From an uncultured Lactobacillus sp. (GTDB lineage Bacteria; Bacillota; Bacilli; Lactobacillales; Lactobacillaceae), in NCBI GenBank assembly GCA_945281075.1, contig CALYQE010000024.1, positions 1 through 18,967 on the forward strand: DNA of 18,967 nt, read 5' to 3'. This document shows, piece by piece, positions 1 through 7,287 of the stretch. The notes under the pieces are model-generated. The model was not told the origin of the DNA. It was given only the letters and a program-made list of their open reading frames with translations, and did not search any database. The translations under genes and the position numbers were made by a program. Positions within the stretch are counted from its first letter, which is position 1. Each line of letters starts with the position of its first letter.

Positions 1-1675
1 AGGCGCATTTTTGTATAAATTGGTTCCAGTAGTCGGCAAGATTATGGAAAGCCACTACCCTGAAGTCACAGACCAGAAGAGTTTTATCGCAAAGGTGATC
101 AAGAACGAGGAAGAAAGATTCCAATTGACGCTTGATTCCGGCTTGAGTTTACTAGATGATTTAATTCAGGCTGCGAAAAATGATCATGATAAAACAATCG
201 CGGGTAAGGATGCCTTTAAGCTCTTTGACACTTATGGCTTTCCTTACGAATTAACCTTTGAAACTGCGCAAGATGCGGGCTTAAAGGTTGATAAAGCTGG
301 TTTTGATGCCGAAATGAAAGCGCAAAAGGAACGGGCACGCAAAGCACGGGGCGATTTGCAGTCCATGGGCGCTCAGGATGAAACTTTGATGAATTTAAAG
401 GATAAGTCTGAGTTTGAATATGGCGTGTATGAAGAAAAGCACGCTAAACTGATCGACATTTTGGTTGACGACAAGCTGGTTGACCGTGCAGACGGCGAGC
501 AAGCTACCTTAATTTTTGATAAAACGCCATTTTATGCAGAACGTGGTGGTCAAGTAGCTGATCATGGTAGGATTTACAGTCATGATGGTGACCTAGTTGC
601 CGAAGTAACCGATGTTCAACATGCGCCAAATGATCAAAACATGCATTTTGTTGACGTGATTTTACCGCTGCATAAAGGCCAAGAATACACCCTGAAGATT
701 GATCGCAAACGCCGCGAAGGCCTGCGTCATTCTCATACTGCTACGCACCTGTTGCACGCGGCTCTTCGCAGTATTTTAGGCGAGCACACGCACCAGGCAG
801 GTAGTTTGGTTGAACCTGACTTCCTCCGTTTTGACTTTACTGCGGTTGAACCAATGACCCCACAAGAGCTTAAATCGGTTGAAGAACTCGTTAACCAAAA
901 GATTTGGTCGGCAATTGAAGTGAAGACCACCATCACTGACCCTGAAAGTGGAAAAGATTTAGGTGCTTTAGCCTTGTTTGACGGCAAATATGGCGATAAA
1001 GTCCGTGTCGTTCAAATGGATGACTTTTCAATTGAATTTTGTGGTGGAACGCACTGTGCTAATACTAACCAAATTGGTATTTTTAAGATTATTTCGGAAT
1101 CAGCAATCGGTGCCGGCCTAAGAAGAATTGAAGCGGTGCTTTCCAAAAAAGCATACGAATACCTGGCTGATCGTTCTAGCTTGCTCGATCAAATTCAAGC
1201 AGAAGTGAAGTCAACCAAGCCGGAAGATATTTTGGACAAGGTTGATAGTCTTGAAAAAGATCTCCATGACAGTCAAAAGCAAGTTGAAGAGTTAAATTCT
1301 CAGCTCAATCAAATCAAAGCGGGCTCGATCTTTGATCACGTTGAACAGGTCGGTAATTTGAGCGTCATTGCGCAAAAAATTGACGTTAAGGGCATGAACG
1401 ACCTGCGTGAACTTGCTGATACTTGGAAAGACGGCGCCAAGTCTGATGTCCTTGTTTTGGCTGCAGGTAAAAAAGACAAGGCCAACATGGTCATTAGCTT
1501 AAACCAAAAAGCTTTGGACGAAGGCTTAAAAGCCGGCGATTTAATTAAACAAGTTGCACCATTATTTGGTGGTGGCGGTGGCGGTCGTCCAAACATGGCA
1601 CAAGCCGGTGGTAAAAAACCCGAAGGACTTGAAAAGGCTATCCAATCAGTAATTTCAGTGATTGCTGCAAATTAA
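1..1675 (+). CDS. alaS: Alanine--tRNA ligase, 3' part (5' end outside window)
   Basis: This gene charges tRNA-Ala with alanine in the cytoplasm and hydrolyses mischarged Ser/Gly-tRNA-Ala. The reading frame is open from the left edge (first full codon at base 2), so about 557 of the usual ~880 residues are present; the class II catalytic core is mostly missing. The editing-domain zinc motif is intact: HTATH (His codons at 734-736 and 746-748) and CGGTH (Cys at 1040-1042, His at 1052-1054). A coiled-coil stretch lies around 1200-1320, followed by the glycine-rich segment [16 protein letters not shown] of the C-Ala domain near the end. It ends in TAA 52 bases before ireB, in the alaS-ireB-ruvX-yrzB order common in Firmicutes. 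Family identification is secure; only the truncation by the window edge limits it. Confidence 0.98.
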   Translation, partial: GAFLYKLVPVVGKIMESHYPEVTDQKSFIAKVIKNEEERFQLTLDSGLSLLDDLIQAAKNDHDKTIAGKDAFKLFDTYGFPYELTFETAQDAGLKVDKAGFDAEMKAQKERARKARGDLQSMGAQDETLMNLKDKSEFEYGVYEEKHAKLIDILVDDKLVDRADGEQATLIFDKTPFYAERGGQVADHGRIYSHDGDLVAEVTDVQHAPNDQNMHFVDVILPLHKGQEYTLKIDRKRREGLRHSHTATHLLHAALRSILGEHTHQAGSLVEPDFLRFDFTAVEPMTPQELKSVEELVNQKIWSAIEVKTTITDPESGKDLGALALFDGKYGDKVRVVQMDDFSIEFCGGTHCANTNQIGIFKIISESAIGAGLRRIEAVLSKKAYEYLADRSSLLDQIQAEVKSTKPEDILDKVDSLEKDLHDSQKQVEELNSQLNQIKAGSIFDHVEQVGNLSVIAQKIDVKGMNDLRELADTWKDGAKSDVLVLAAGKKDKANMVISLNQKALDEGLKAGDLIKQVAPLFGGGGGGRPNMAQAGGKKPEGLEKAIQSVISVIAAN

Positions 1676-1679
1676 TGGA

Positions 1680-1708
1680 TTGAGTTTGTGCGGTTTTTCA
1701 AGTAAAAT
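1680..1708 (+). promoter_or_regulatory. Possible promoter for ireB-ruvX-yrzB
   Basis: TTGAGT (1680-1685) and TAAAAT (1703-1708) are separated by exactly 17 bases in the alaS-ireB gap. The hexamers match consensus at 4/6 and 5/6. Initiation about 7 bases downstream (near 1715) would fall on the AGGAGG ribosome binding site at 1715-1720, leaving an extremely short leader, so this may be fortuitous and the operon may depend on readthrough from alaS. Confidence 0.35.
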
Positions 1709-1727
1709 TGTGCTAGGAGGATTGATT

Positions 1728-1985
1728 ATGAGTTCACTAGATAAGACAATGCATTTTGACTTTAATGAAAATAAAGGCAAAAATGTCTATGATACTCTAC
1801 AAGATGTATATAATGCTCTTGAAGAAAAAGGGTATAATCCAGTCAATCAGATTGTTGGTTACTTATTGTCTGGTGATCCGGCTTATATCCCACGTCACAA
1901 TGATGCACGTAACTTGATTCTAAAGCATGAACGTGATGAAATTATCGAAGAGCTGGTCAAGAGTTATCTTGGTAAAAATAAGTAA
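1728..1985 (+). CDS. ireB: IreB/UPF0297 family regulatory phosphoprotein (YrzL)
   Basis: This is an 85-residue protein of the UPF0297 family. The Enterococcus faecalis member, IreB, is a substrate of the PASTA-domain Ser/Thr kinase IreK and affects cephalosporin resistance. The family core is clear: [22 protein letters not shown] followed by ARN and [14 protein letters not shown] is seen in residues ~38-80 (segment read in parts). The start is the ATG at 1728, 7 bases after a perfect AGGAGG; the frame is open further upstream, but that would be non-conserved sequence reading into alaS. Of the two N-terminal threonines reported as phosphorylated in IreB (T4 and T7), T7 is present, whereas position 4 is Leu. 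The gene abuts ruvX with no intervening base, so the two are almost certainly cotranscribed. Confidence 0.93.
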   Translation: MSSLDKTMHFDFNENKGKNVYDTLQDVYNALEEKGYNPVNQIVGYLLSGDPAYIPRHNDARNLILKHERDEIIEELVKSYLGKNK

Positions 1986-2414
1986 ATGCGACTTCTGGGC
2001 TTAGATGTTGGATCAAAAACCGTCGGCGTTGCCGTCAGCGATGAGCTGGGCTTAACCGCACAAAAAGTGGAAACAATTTCGATTGATGAAGAGCGGTATA
2101 ATTTTGGCATGCGCCAGCTGAAAAAGATTGTGCGTGAGTATGATCTGGAAGGTTTTGTTTTAGGCTTACCGAAAAACATGAACGGCTCATCGGGCGCTTC
2201 CGTTGCGCGGAGCAAAGCCTACGGTCAAAGGCTCGCAGATAAATTCGGTTTGCCGGTTTATTATTCGGATGAGCGCTTGACGACCGTGGAATCGAACCGC
2301 ATCTTAATTGAGCAAGCAGGCATTCATGACCGGCATAAGCGTAAGGAAGTAGTCGATCAAATGGCCGCAGTGCTGATTTTACAAAATTATTTGGACTTAA
2401 ACCGAAAGGATTAA
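1986..2414 (+). CDS. ruvX: Putative pre-16S rRNA nuclease / Holliday junction resolvase-like YqgF
   Basis: This 142-residue protein belongs to the YqgF/RuvX family, an RNase H-fold nuclease implicated in maturing the 5' end of 16S rRNA and resembling RuvC. Visible motifs are the N-terminal [17 protein letters not shown] with catalytic Asp7, the GLPKNMNG loop at 60-67, SDERLTT at 94-100 with acidic D95/E96, and the final acidic residue D124 in [11 protein letters not shown]. Length is typical. ATG follows directly after the ireB stop codon. No good Shine-Dalgarno is visible before it (the preceding bases are A-rich with GGT), so translation is probably coupled to ireB. The next gene, yrzB, begins one base after its stop. 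Confidence 0.96.
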   Translation: MRLLGLDVGSKTVGVAVSDELGLTAQKVETISIDEERYNFGMRQLKKIVREYDLEGFVLGLPKNMNGSSGASVARSKAYGQRLADKFGLPVYYSDERLTTVESNRILIEQAGIHDRHKRKEVVDQMAAVLILQNYLDLNRKD

Positions 2415-2415
2415 T

Positions 2416-2721
2416 ATGACACAAGCAGTTAACGGTGATGACCGTCAAATTACCTTAATCGACGATCAAGGCAACGAGGAATTATACGAAATTTTATTCA
2501 CATTTCATTCAGATGACTATGACAAGTCTTATGTTTTAATTTACCCAGCCTCACCAAGTGAAGAAGATGAAGTTGAAGTTCTTGCTTTTAGTTATGATGC
2601 TGATGAAGAGGGCGACGTAACCAGCAGCGATTTGCACGAAATCGAAGCAGATGATGAATGGGACATGGTTCAAGGGGTACTCAATACGTTCTTGGAAGAT
2701 GACCGCTTGAGTGGTGAATAA
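2416..2721 (+). CDS. yrzB: UPF0473 (YrzB) family acidic protein
   Basis: This is a 101-residue, strongly acidic protein (runs such as SEEDEVEV, DADEEGD and EADDEWDMV) of the UPF0473/DUF1292 family. Its molecular function is not established, but it is a regular partner of ireB and ruvX in Firmicutes. The DDQGNEELYEILFTF start and the YVLIYP segment are family-like. AAAGGA at 2405-2410 serves as the ribosome binding site, 5 bases before ATG, and lies in the end of ruvX. It has no signal peptide or membrane segment, so it is cytoplasmic. A hairpin terminator starts 5 bases after the stop codon, marking the end of this transcription unit. Confidence 0.92.
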   Translation: MTQAVNGDDRQITLIDDQGNEELYEILFTFHSDDYDKSYVLIYPASPSEEDEVEVLAFSYDADEEGDVTSSDLHEIEADDEWDMVQGVLNTFLEDDRLSGE

Positions 2722-2725
2722 CCTT

Positions 2726-2752
2726 AAAAGACTGGCTTAGCCAGCCTTTTTT
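2726..2752 (+). terminator. Rho-independent terminator after yrzB
   Basis: An A-tract leads into a CTGGC-TTA-GCCAG hairpin (2732-2744), extended by one G-C pair beyond an A/C mismatch and by AAAA/TTTT, with six T residues at 2747-2752. The tight core stem is only 5 bp, so efficiency may be partial. That would allow readthrough into mutS2, which has no convincing promoter of its own. Confidence 0.75.
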
Positions 2753-2776
2753 ATTGAGAGAGATTTTTAAACTAGA

Positions 2777-5128
2777 ATGAATGAAAAAATACTGGCAACT
2801 TTAGAATTTGCCAAAATCACTGAAAAGCTGGGGCAGCAGGCGTTGACTGCTCCTGCTAAAACAAGGACTGTACACTTAATGCCAAGTAGCGACTTCGATG
2901 AGGTCAAGACGGCTCTTAAGCAGACCTTAACTGGGGCTAATCTTTTGCGAATTAAGGGACAATTGCCATTAACCAATTTTGCTGATGTTAGACCTAGTAC
3001 TAAAAGATTGCGAATTCAGGCTAATTTAAATGCGCAAGAATTAGGAAACATTTTGCTTGTTCTGACGCTTGCGCAAGAGGTTAATAATTTTTTGGCTGAA
3101 AATGACCAAGAAGAATTAGATCTCACGGCGATCGCAAGTATTTTAGCCAACCTCGCAGTCCCAGAAGACTTATTGGGGGAACTAAAAAAGTCGGTTGATT
3201 TTGACGGGGAAGTTCTCGACACGGCATCAACTGACTTGGCGAGCATCAGACGCGAATTGAAGCACAATGATGTTGAAATTAAGCAAAGAATGGACAATTA
3301 CGTCAAAGGCAGCAGCAGTAAGTATTTGTCCGAACAAATTGTGACCATCAGGGATGAACGCTACGTTATTCCCGTTAAGCAAGAATACCGCAACAAATTT
3401 GGGGGCGTGGTCCATGACCAAAGTGCTAGTGGACAAACCCTGTTTATCGAACCAAGCAGTGTTTTAGACCTGAATAACCGGCAGCAGAATTTACTGGCGC
3501 GTGAAAAGCGTGAGATTCAAAGGGTGCTGCAGCGACTATCCGAATTGATGCGCACAGAGGTTGACCAAATTGATGCCCTTGCAGATGCTTTAGTTGATCT
3601 TGACTTTATTCAGGCTAAGGCAAAGCTGGCTCAGCAAATGGCAGCTACTGAACCCAAATTAACGACGGATCAGTCTTTAAAATTTCTCAAAGCACGCCAC
3701 CCCTTGATTAACCCCGAACAAGTGGTAGCCAATGATATTCGTTTGGGTGAAGATTTTGACACCATGCTTATTACTGGACCTAACACAGGCGGAAAAACGA
3801 TTACTTTAAAAACGGTCGGACTTTTGCAGCTAATGGTCCAGTCAGGACTCTTCATTCCCGCCCAAGAAGGAAGCAGGGCAGCCGTTTTCAACGATATTTG
3901 TGCTGATATTGGTGATGAACAGTCGATTGAACAGTCACTCAGTACTTTTTCTTCCCATATCAATAGCATTATTAAGATTATGAAAAATGTCGATGATCGG
4001 ACGTTGGTTTTAATTGACGAGATTGGGGCGGGAACGGATCCTGAAGAAGGCGCGACACTGGCAATCACCATTTTAGATTTTTTGCGTAAAAAGCAGGCTA
4101 AAATTATCGTCACGACCCATTATCCTGAACTAAAACTATACGGTTATAATAAGCATCGTGCCGTTAATGCCTCAATGGAATTTGACCTGAAGAGCCTGTC
4201 ACCAACTTATCGCCTGCAAATTGGCGTTCCCGGGCATAGTAATGCTTTTGCAATTGCCAGACGATTAGGCATGCGGGAAGACGTGGTTAAAAGCGCAGAG
4301 GCAATGATGTCCAATGAAAATGCCGATATCAACCAGATGATTGAACAACTAACTAGGCAAACTAAGGCCGCAACCGATGCTCACCAGCATTTAGCCACAA
4401 GTCTTGCCCGTAGCAGACGACTGGAAACGAAATTACAGCAGGCGCTTGATTGGTATAACCAACGGGTACAAAAGCAGCTAGAATTTGCTCAGGAACGTGC
4501 AAATGAAGTGGTTGAAAAAAGCCGGAAAAAAGCAAACAAAATTATCGCTCAGCTTGAGGAGCAAAAAGGCAACGTTAAGCAAAACGAAATAATTGCCGCT
4601 AAAGGTGAATTAAATCAACTTGCCAAAGAGAATGATAATTTGGCTCATAACCGAGTTTTACAACGTGAAAAAAAGCGTCACCAAGTGCAAGTTGGTGATC
4701 AGGTTAAGGTCTTGTCTTATGGGCAAGTTGGGACGGTTACCAAAAAACTTGCTGAACATCAGTATGAAGTTCAGATGGGGATCATGAAAGTGAAAGTTAG
4801 CGATCGTGATCTTGAAAAGGTTGCTCATGCTCATCACGAAAAGAAGCAAGCAGTTCGCGCGGTGAGTTCTAGCCGCAGGGCAAATGCCCACAGTGAATTG
4901 GACCTGAGGGGACAGCGCTATGATGAAGCGATGACTAATCTGGACCGCTATCTCGATTCCGTTTTGTTAGCCGGCTTAGATGTCGTTACCATTATTCACG
5001 GTATTGGCACGGGCGCGATTAGAAAAGGAGTCTGGCAATATCTGCGTGCCAATAAGCATGTTAAAAGCTTTAACTATGCACCCGCAAATGAGGGCGGCAA
5101 CGGCGCAACGATTGTTTACTTGAAATAG
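2777..5128 (+). CDS. mutS2: MutS2 ATPase/endonuclease
   Basis: This 783-residue MutS2 has the usual length. MutS2 proteins are cytoplasmic ATPases that suppress homologous recombination in some bacteria and, in Bacillus subtilis, split collided ribosomes. The N-terminal core is followed by the ATPase: Walker A GPNTGGKT (334-341), signature SLSTFSSH (387-394), Walker B LVLIDE (410-415) and H-loop TTHY (446-449). A long charged coiled coil spans roughly 510-640. The C-terminal Smr nuclease domain (from ~706) carries LDLRG and HGIGTG (741-746). The start is supported by the family-like N-terminus (MNEKILATLEF), but the ribosome binding site is poor: only GAGAGAG about 14 bases upstream. No promoter is evident between the yrzB terminator and this gene. 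Confidence 0.97.
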   Translation: MNEKILATLEFAKITEKLGQQALTAPAKTRTVHLMPSSDFDEVKTALKQTLTGANLLRIKGQLPLTNFADVRPSTKRLRIQANLNAQELGNILLVLTLAQEVNNFLAENDQEELDLTAIASILANLAVPEDLLGELKKSVDFDGEVLDTASTDLASIRRELKHNDVEIKQRMDNYVKGSSSKYLSEQIVTIRDERYVIPVKQEYRNKFGGVVHDQSASGQTLFIEPSSVLDLNNRQQNLLAREKREIQRVLQRLSELMRTEVDQIDALADALVDLDFIQAKAKLAQQMAATEPKLTTDQSLKFLKARHPLINPEQVVANDIRLGEDFDTMLITGPNTGGKTITLKTVGLLQLMVQSGLFIPAQEGSRAAVFNDICADIGDEQSIEQSLSTFSSHINSIIKIMKNVDDRTLVLIDEIGAGTDPEEGATLAITILDFLRKKQAKIIVTTHYPELKLYGYNKHRAVNASMEFDLKSLSPTYRLQIGVPGHSNAFAIARRLGMREDVVKSAEAMMSNENADINQMIEQLTRQTKAATDAHQHLATSLARSRRLETKLQQALDWYNQRVQKQLEFAQERANEVVEKSRKKANKIIAQLEEQKGNVKQNEIIAAKGELNQLAKENDNLAHNRVLQREKKRHQVQVGDQVKVLSYGQVGTVTKKLAEHQYEVQMGIMKVKVSDRDLEKVAHAHHEKKQAVRAVSSSRRANAHSELDLRGQRYDEAMTNLDRYLDSVLLAGLDVVTIIHGIGTGAIRKGVWQYLRANKHVKSFNYAPANEGGNGATIVYLK

Positions 5129-5160
5129 TTTTGTTTACTTGTGAAAAGTAAGTTAACTTG
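5114..5160 (+). repeat. Three 9-bp direct repeats, 19-bp period, over the trxA promoter
   Basis: GTTTACTTG occurs at 5114-5122 and 5133-5141, and the one-mismatch copy GTTAACTTG at 5152-5160, each starting exactly 19 bases after the last. Copy 1 is in the last codons of mutS2, copy 2 overlaps the trxA -35, and copy 3 ends in the TG of the extended -10. The tract also contains a dyad, TTACTT-N5-AAGTAA (5135-5151), and the perfect palindrome AAGTTAACTT (5150-5159). The layout resembles a repeated operator; no regulator is identified. Confidence 0.6.
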
Positions 5161-5167
5161 CTATAAT
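5139..5167 (+). promoter_or_regulatory. trxA promoter (SigA type, extended -10)
   Basis: TTGTGA (5139-5144) and a perfect TATAAT (5162-5167) are 17 bases apart, with TG at 5159-5160 giving an extended -10. Initiation is predicted near 5174, about 40 bases ahead of the trxA start codon. It lies directly after the mutS2 stop codon and makes trxA independently transcribed. Confidence 0.85.
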
Positions 5168-5214
5168 GCAGTTAATCTGCGCAGACAATGCGTGATCGCT
5201 AAGGAGGAATAAAG

Positions 5215-5526
5215 ATGGTTGATGAATTAACAGATCAAAATTTTGAGACAGAAACGAGTAACGGAGTCGTCCTAACCGACTTCTGGGCAACATGGTGTGG
5301 CCCGTGCAAGATGCAGTCACCAGTAATTGACGAGCTGGCTGAAGAACGGCAAGATGTTAAGTTTACCAAAATGGATGTTGACCAAAATAAAGAGGTTCCA
5401 AGTTCACTTGGAATTATGGCCATCCCAACGCTAATCATTAAGAAGAATGGTGAAATAGTTGACCGTTTGACTGGCTACACGCCAAAGGCCAAACTCGACC
5501 AAATCTTGAATCAATATACTGACTAA
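5215..5526 (+). CDS. trxA: Thioredoxin
   Basis: This is a 103-residue cytoplasmic thioredoxin, a dithiol reductant for ribonucleotide reductase and other enzymes. The active site WCGPC is at 27-31 within FWATWCGPCKM, and the cis-proline is in AIPT (Pro71). The KMDVDQN strand and the C-terminal LTGYTP segment are typical, as is the length. The start ATG is preceded by AAGGAGG (5201-5207) with 7 bases of spacing. It has its own strong promoter, downstream of mutS2, and a bidirectional terminator starting 2 bases after the stop. No thioredoxin reductase with a CxxC is present in the window; the flavoprotein near the right edge lacks that motif. Confidence 0.97.
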   Translation: MVDELTDQNFETETSNGVVLTDFWATWCGPCKMQSPVIDELAEERQDVKFTKMDVDQNKEVPSSLGIMAIPTLIIKKNGEIVDRLTGYTPKAKLDQILNQYTD

Positions 5527-5527
5527 G

Positions 5528-5560
5528 AAAAAAAGCTCCTGCATGCAGGAGGCTTTTTTT
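5528..5560. terminator. Bidirectional terminator between trxA and mscL
   Basis: Seven A residues, GCTCCTG, loop CATG, CAGGAGGC with one bulged G, then seven T residues. Either strand reads as a hairpin followed by a U-tract. The last T bases (5559-5560) also form part of the mscL stop codon on the other strand. Confidence 0.9.
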
Positions 5561-5924
5561 AATCGTTTTTATTTTTTAGTAAATCGCGAATTTCTTTTAA
5601 GTAGTCTTCGGCTGAAGGCTGAGCTGGTTTTGCTTCAGGTCTTAATACCTTGTTAACAGCTTTAACCAGCAAGAAAACAACAAACGCAATGATTAAGAAG
5701 TTGATAATGGCATTGATAAATGCACCATATTTAAATGTTGCGCCTCCCGCTTTAACAACCAAATTTGAGAGGTCAATTCGTCCAATGAAGAGCCCGAGCA
5801 GTGGGTTAATCAAATTTGTTACTAAAGAATTGACGATGTTAGTGAAGGCACCCCCGATGATTACACCGACAGCAAGATCGATTACATTACCACGTTCAAT
5901 AAACTGTTTAAATTCATGCAGCAT
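5559..5924 (-). CDS. mscL: Large-conductance mechanosensitive channel MscL
   Basis: This 121-residue membrane protein forms the pentameric pore that opens under high membrane tension during osmotic downshock. The N-terminal amphipathic helix and first membrane span are highly conserved: [20 protein letters not shown] then VIIGGAF, with TM1 about 14-43. TM2 is about 67-93 and the charged C-terminal helix ([13 protein letters not shown]) about 106-118. The start chosen matches the family N-terminus and lies 8 bases after GGAGG (5933-5937); the frame extends 10 codons further upstream but has no support there. The stop codon lies in the T-tract of the shared trxA terminator. No terminator is seen between this gene and the DUF2507 gene upstream, so partial cotranscription is possible. 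Confidence 0.95.
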   Translation of the reverse strand: MLHEFKQFIERGNVIDLAVGVIIGGAFTNIVNSLVTNLINPLLGLFIGRIDLSNLVVKAGGATFKYGAFINAIINFLIIAFVVFLLVKAVNKVLRPEAKPAQPSAEDYLKEIRDLLKNKND

Positions 5925-5949
5925 TTTTATTTCCTCCATTCTCACTTTA

Positions 5950-5979
5950 ATCATATTGCAAAGGTAAGAAAAAATTCAA
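5950..5979 (-). promoter_or_regulatory. Possible mscL promoter
   Basis: On the minus strand, TTGAAT (5974-5979) and TATGAT (5950-5955) are separated by 18 bases, in the 72-base gap between the DUF2507 gene and mscL. Hexamers match consensus 4/6 and 5/6. The leader before the mscL start would be roughly 20 bases, enough to include the GGAGG. Confidence 0.45.
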
Positions 5980-5996
5980 TAAAAACGCTTGCTGAT

Positions 5997-6404
5997 TTAA
6001 CTAAACTTGGCGGTAATGCGAACTTTAGTCTGATCATTAGCGATCTTCAACTCGCATTCTGTTGGTCTGCCAGTTTCTTTTTCAACTGCTTCCGCTAAAA
6101 TGCCAGTTTCAAGCGCAAACTCTCGACTACCGCTATTTAAACGATCTACCACGCTTTGACCGCTTAATTCAAAAATGATCTCAGTGCGGCGTTCCTTGAT
6201 TTTCGTTAACAGGCCAAATTCGGTAGTGATAAAGAAGCTGTTAACGTCTTCGAATGTTGCCAGTTCATACTTGCGAGCAATTCGCTTGCCAGCCCAATAG
6301 AGGATTGCCTCATTGTCTTCACCTAAAATGGTCGGCAAAAGAAAATCCCGGTATAACTGGTTGACAAAATATACGTGCTCGCTTTGTTGGTTGTTGTCTT
6401 GCAT
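5997..6404 (-). CDS. DUF2507 (YslB-like) protein
   Basis: This 135-residue soluble protein resembles the Firmicutes DUF2507/YslB family of unknown function. Recognisable family features are an N-terminal LYRDFLLPTILGEDNEAILYW segment (read in parts, 17-37), an alpha/beta pattern with FGLLTKIKERRTEIIFEL and FALETGILAEAVEKETG, and no signal peptide. Two in-frame ATGs compete. The one at 6404 is preferred because the purine run AAGGGA lies 11 bases before it, whereas the upstream ATG at 6416 abuts the same run and could not use it. It is divergent from murI across 79 bases with no clear promoter for either. YslB also lies in the trxA-to-racE chromosomal neighbourhood in Bacillus, which supports the assignment. 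Confidence 0.75.
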   Translation of the reverse strand: MQDNNQQSEHVYFVNQLYRDFLLPTILGEDNEAILYWAGKRIARKYELATFEDVNSFFITTEFGLLTKIKERRTEIIFELSGQSVVDRLNSGSREFALETGILAEAVEKETGRPTECELKIANDQTKVRITAKFS

Positions 6405-6483
6405 ATAGATATTCATCCCTTTTATTTTCTTATATTTTACCTTAAAATTGAGGGAAATAGAAAAAAATGAGGGGATTTTGATC

Positions 6484-7272
6484 ATGGATAATCGTCCAAT
6501 CGGACTTTTAGATTCTGGTGTTGGTGGTTTAACGGTAGTTAAAAAAGTTTTGGAAAAAATGCCGCATGAATCAACAATTTTTATTGGTGACAATGCTCAC
6601 ATCCCGTATGGTGACAAATCAAAAGAAGAAATTATCGCCTTAACCAGCAAAAGCGTTCAATTTTTACTGAGCCAAAATGTTAAGCTCATTATTTTTGCCT
6701 GCAATACAGCAACAGCGGTTGCAATGGAAACTATTCAGCCAGAAATTACGCCGTGCATTATTGGCGTCGTTCAAGCCGGTAGCCAAGCCGCTTTAACTAA
6801 GACGCAAAATAAAAAAATTGCGGTCGTCGCAACAGCAATGACGATTGCTCAGCATGCTTATCAAAAAGAACTTGGCAAGCTGGATCCTGAGACCCAGGTA
6901 ACGGAAATCGCTGCGCCGGAATTAGCGCCGATGATTGAAAAAAATGTTGCTAGTGCGGTTAAACTCGCAGCGGTTAAGAAAACGTTGCGGCCACTAGCCA
7001 ATTCGGAAGTAGATACCTTGATTTTGGGCTGTACTCATTATCCGATCATTCAGCAAGAGTTCAGGCAGGCATTGCCAGCTAATGTTCAAATTGTCGATCC
7101 AGCTGATCAAGTTGCCGAGTCAGCGGTTTTAACATTGGAAAAAGCTGGCCTAAATAGCTCAAAAGCGCAGCATGCTCAACATGAATATTACACTACCGGT
7201 GACGTCTTGGCGGTTAACCAGTTGGGCCGGATTGTTTTGGATGATCCCGACTTTAGTGCGTACCAGCTTTAA
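6484..7272 (+). CDS. murI: Glutamate racemase
   Basis: This 262-residue cytoplasmic enzyme converts L-glutamate to D-glutamate for peptidoglycan precursors. Both catalytic cysteines are present: Cys73 in FACNTATA and Cys183 in LGCTHYP, with His185 beside the second. The substrate-binding N-terminus LLDSGVGGLTV (Asp10, Ser11) and IPYGDKS (40-46) are standard. The ATG at 6484 is chosen because GAGGGG (6469-6474) lies 9 bases before it and the protein then begins like the family (MDNRPIGLLDSG); the frame is open further upstream but without a conserved sequence. rdgB follows with its ribosome binding site overlapping the murI stop codon, so the two form an operon, a pairing also seen in Bacillus (racE-ysnA). 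Confidence 0.97.
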   Translation: MDNRPIGLLDSGVGGLTVVKKVLEKMPHESTIFIGDNAHIPYGDKSKEEIIALTSKSVQFLLSQNVKLIIFACNTATAVAMETIQPEITPCIIGVVQAGSQAALTKTQNKKIAVVATAMTIAQHAYQKELGKLDPETQVTEIAAPELAPMIEKNVASAVKLAAVKKTLRPLANSEVDTLILGCTHYPIIQQEFRQALPANVQIVDPADQVAESAVLTLEKAGLNSSKAQHAQHEYYTTGDVLAVNQLGRIVLDDPDFSAYQL

Positions 7273-7287
7273 GGAGAAAAATTAACG

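Noticed and set aside
1564..1610. GGT/GGC-rich stretch in alaS as possible slippage or repeat.
   Set aside because: It encodes the normal glycine-rich C-terminal segment of AlaS; codons alternate and there is no homopolymer.
2035..2448. A 137-codon minus-strand open frame across ruvX.
   Set aside because: Composition is that of a reverse-frame shadow (Ser/Pro/Arg-rich), lacks a start context, and ruvX is complete on the other strand.
3670..4113. A 147-codon open frame antisense to the mutS2 ATPase region.
   Set aside because: It mirrors the conserved Walker A/B coding strand, has no ribosome binding site and resembles no family; a shadow frame.
5650..5967. A 105-codon plus-strand frame opposite mscL.
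   Set aside because: mscL is unmistakable with all its spans; the opposite frame has no promoter or Shine-Dalgarno.
6405..6483. Promoters for the divergent DUF2507 and murI genes.
   Set aside because: A/T-rich hexamers such as TAAAAT occur on both strands, but none has a matching -35 at 16-18 bases; not reported as features.
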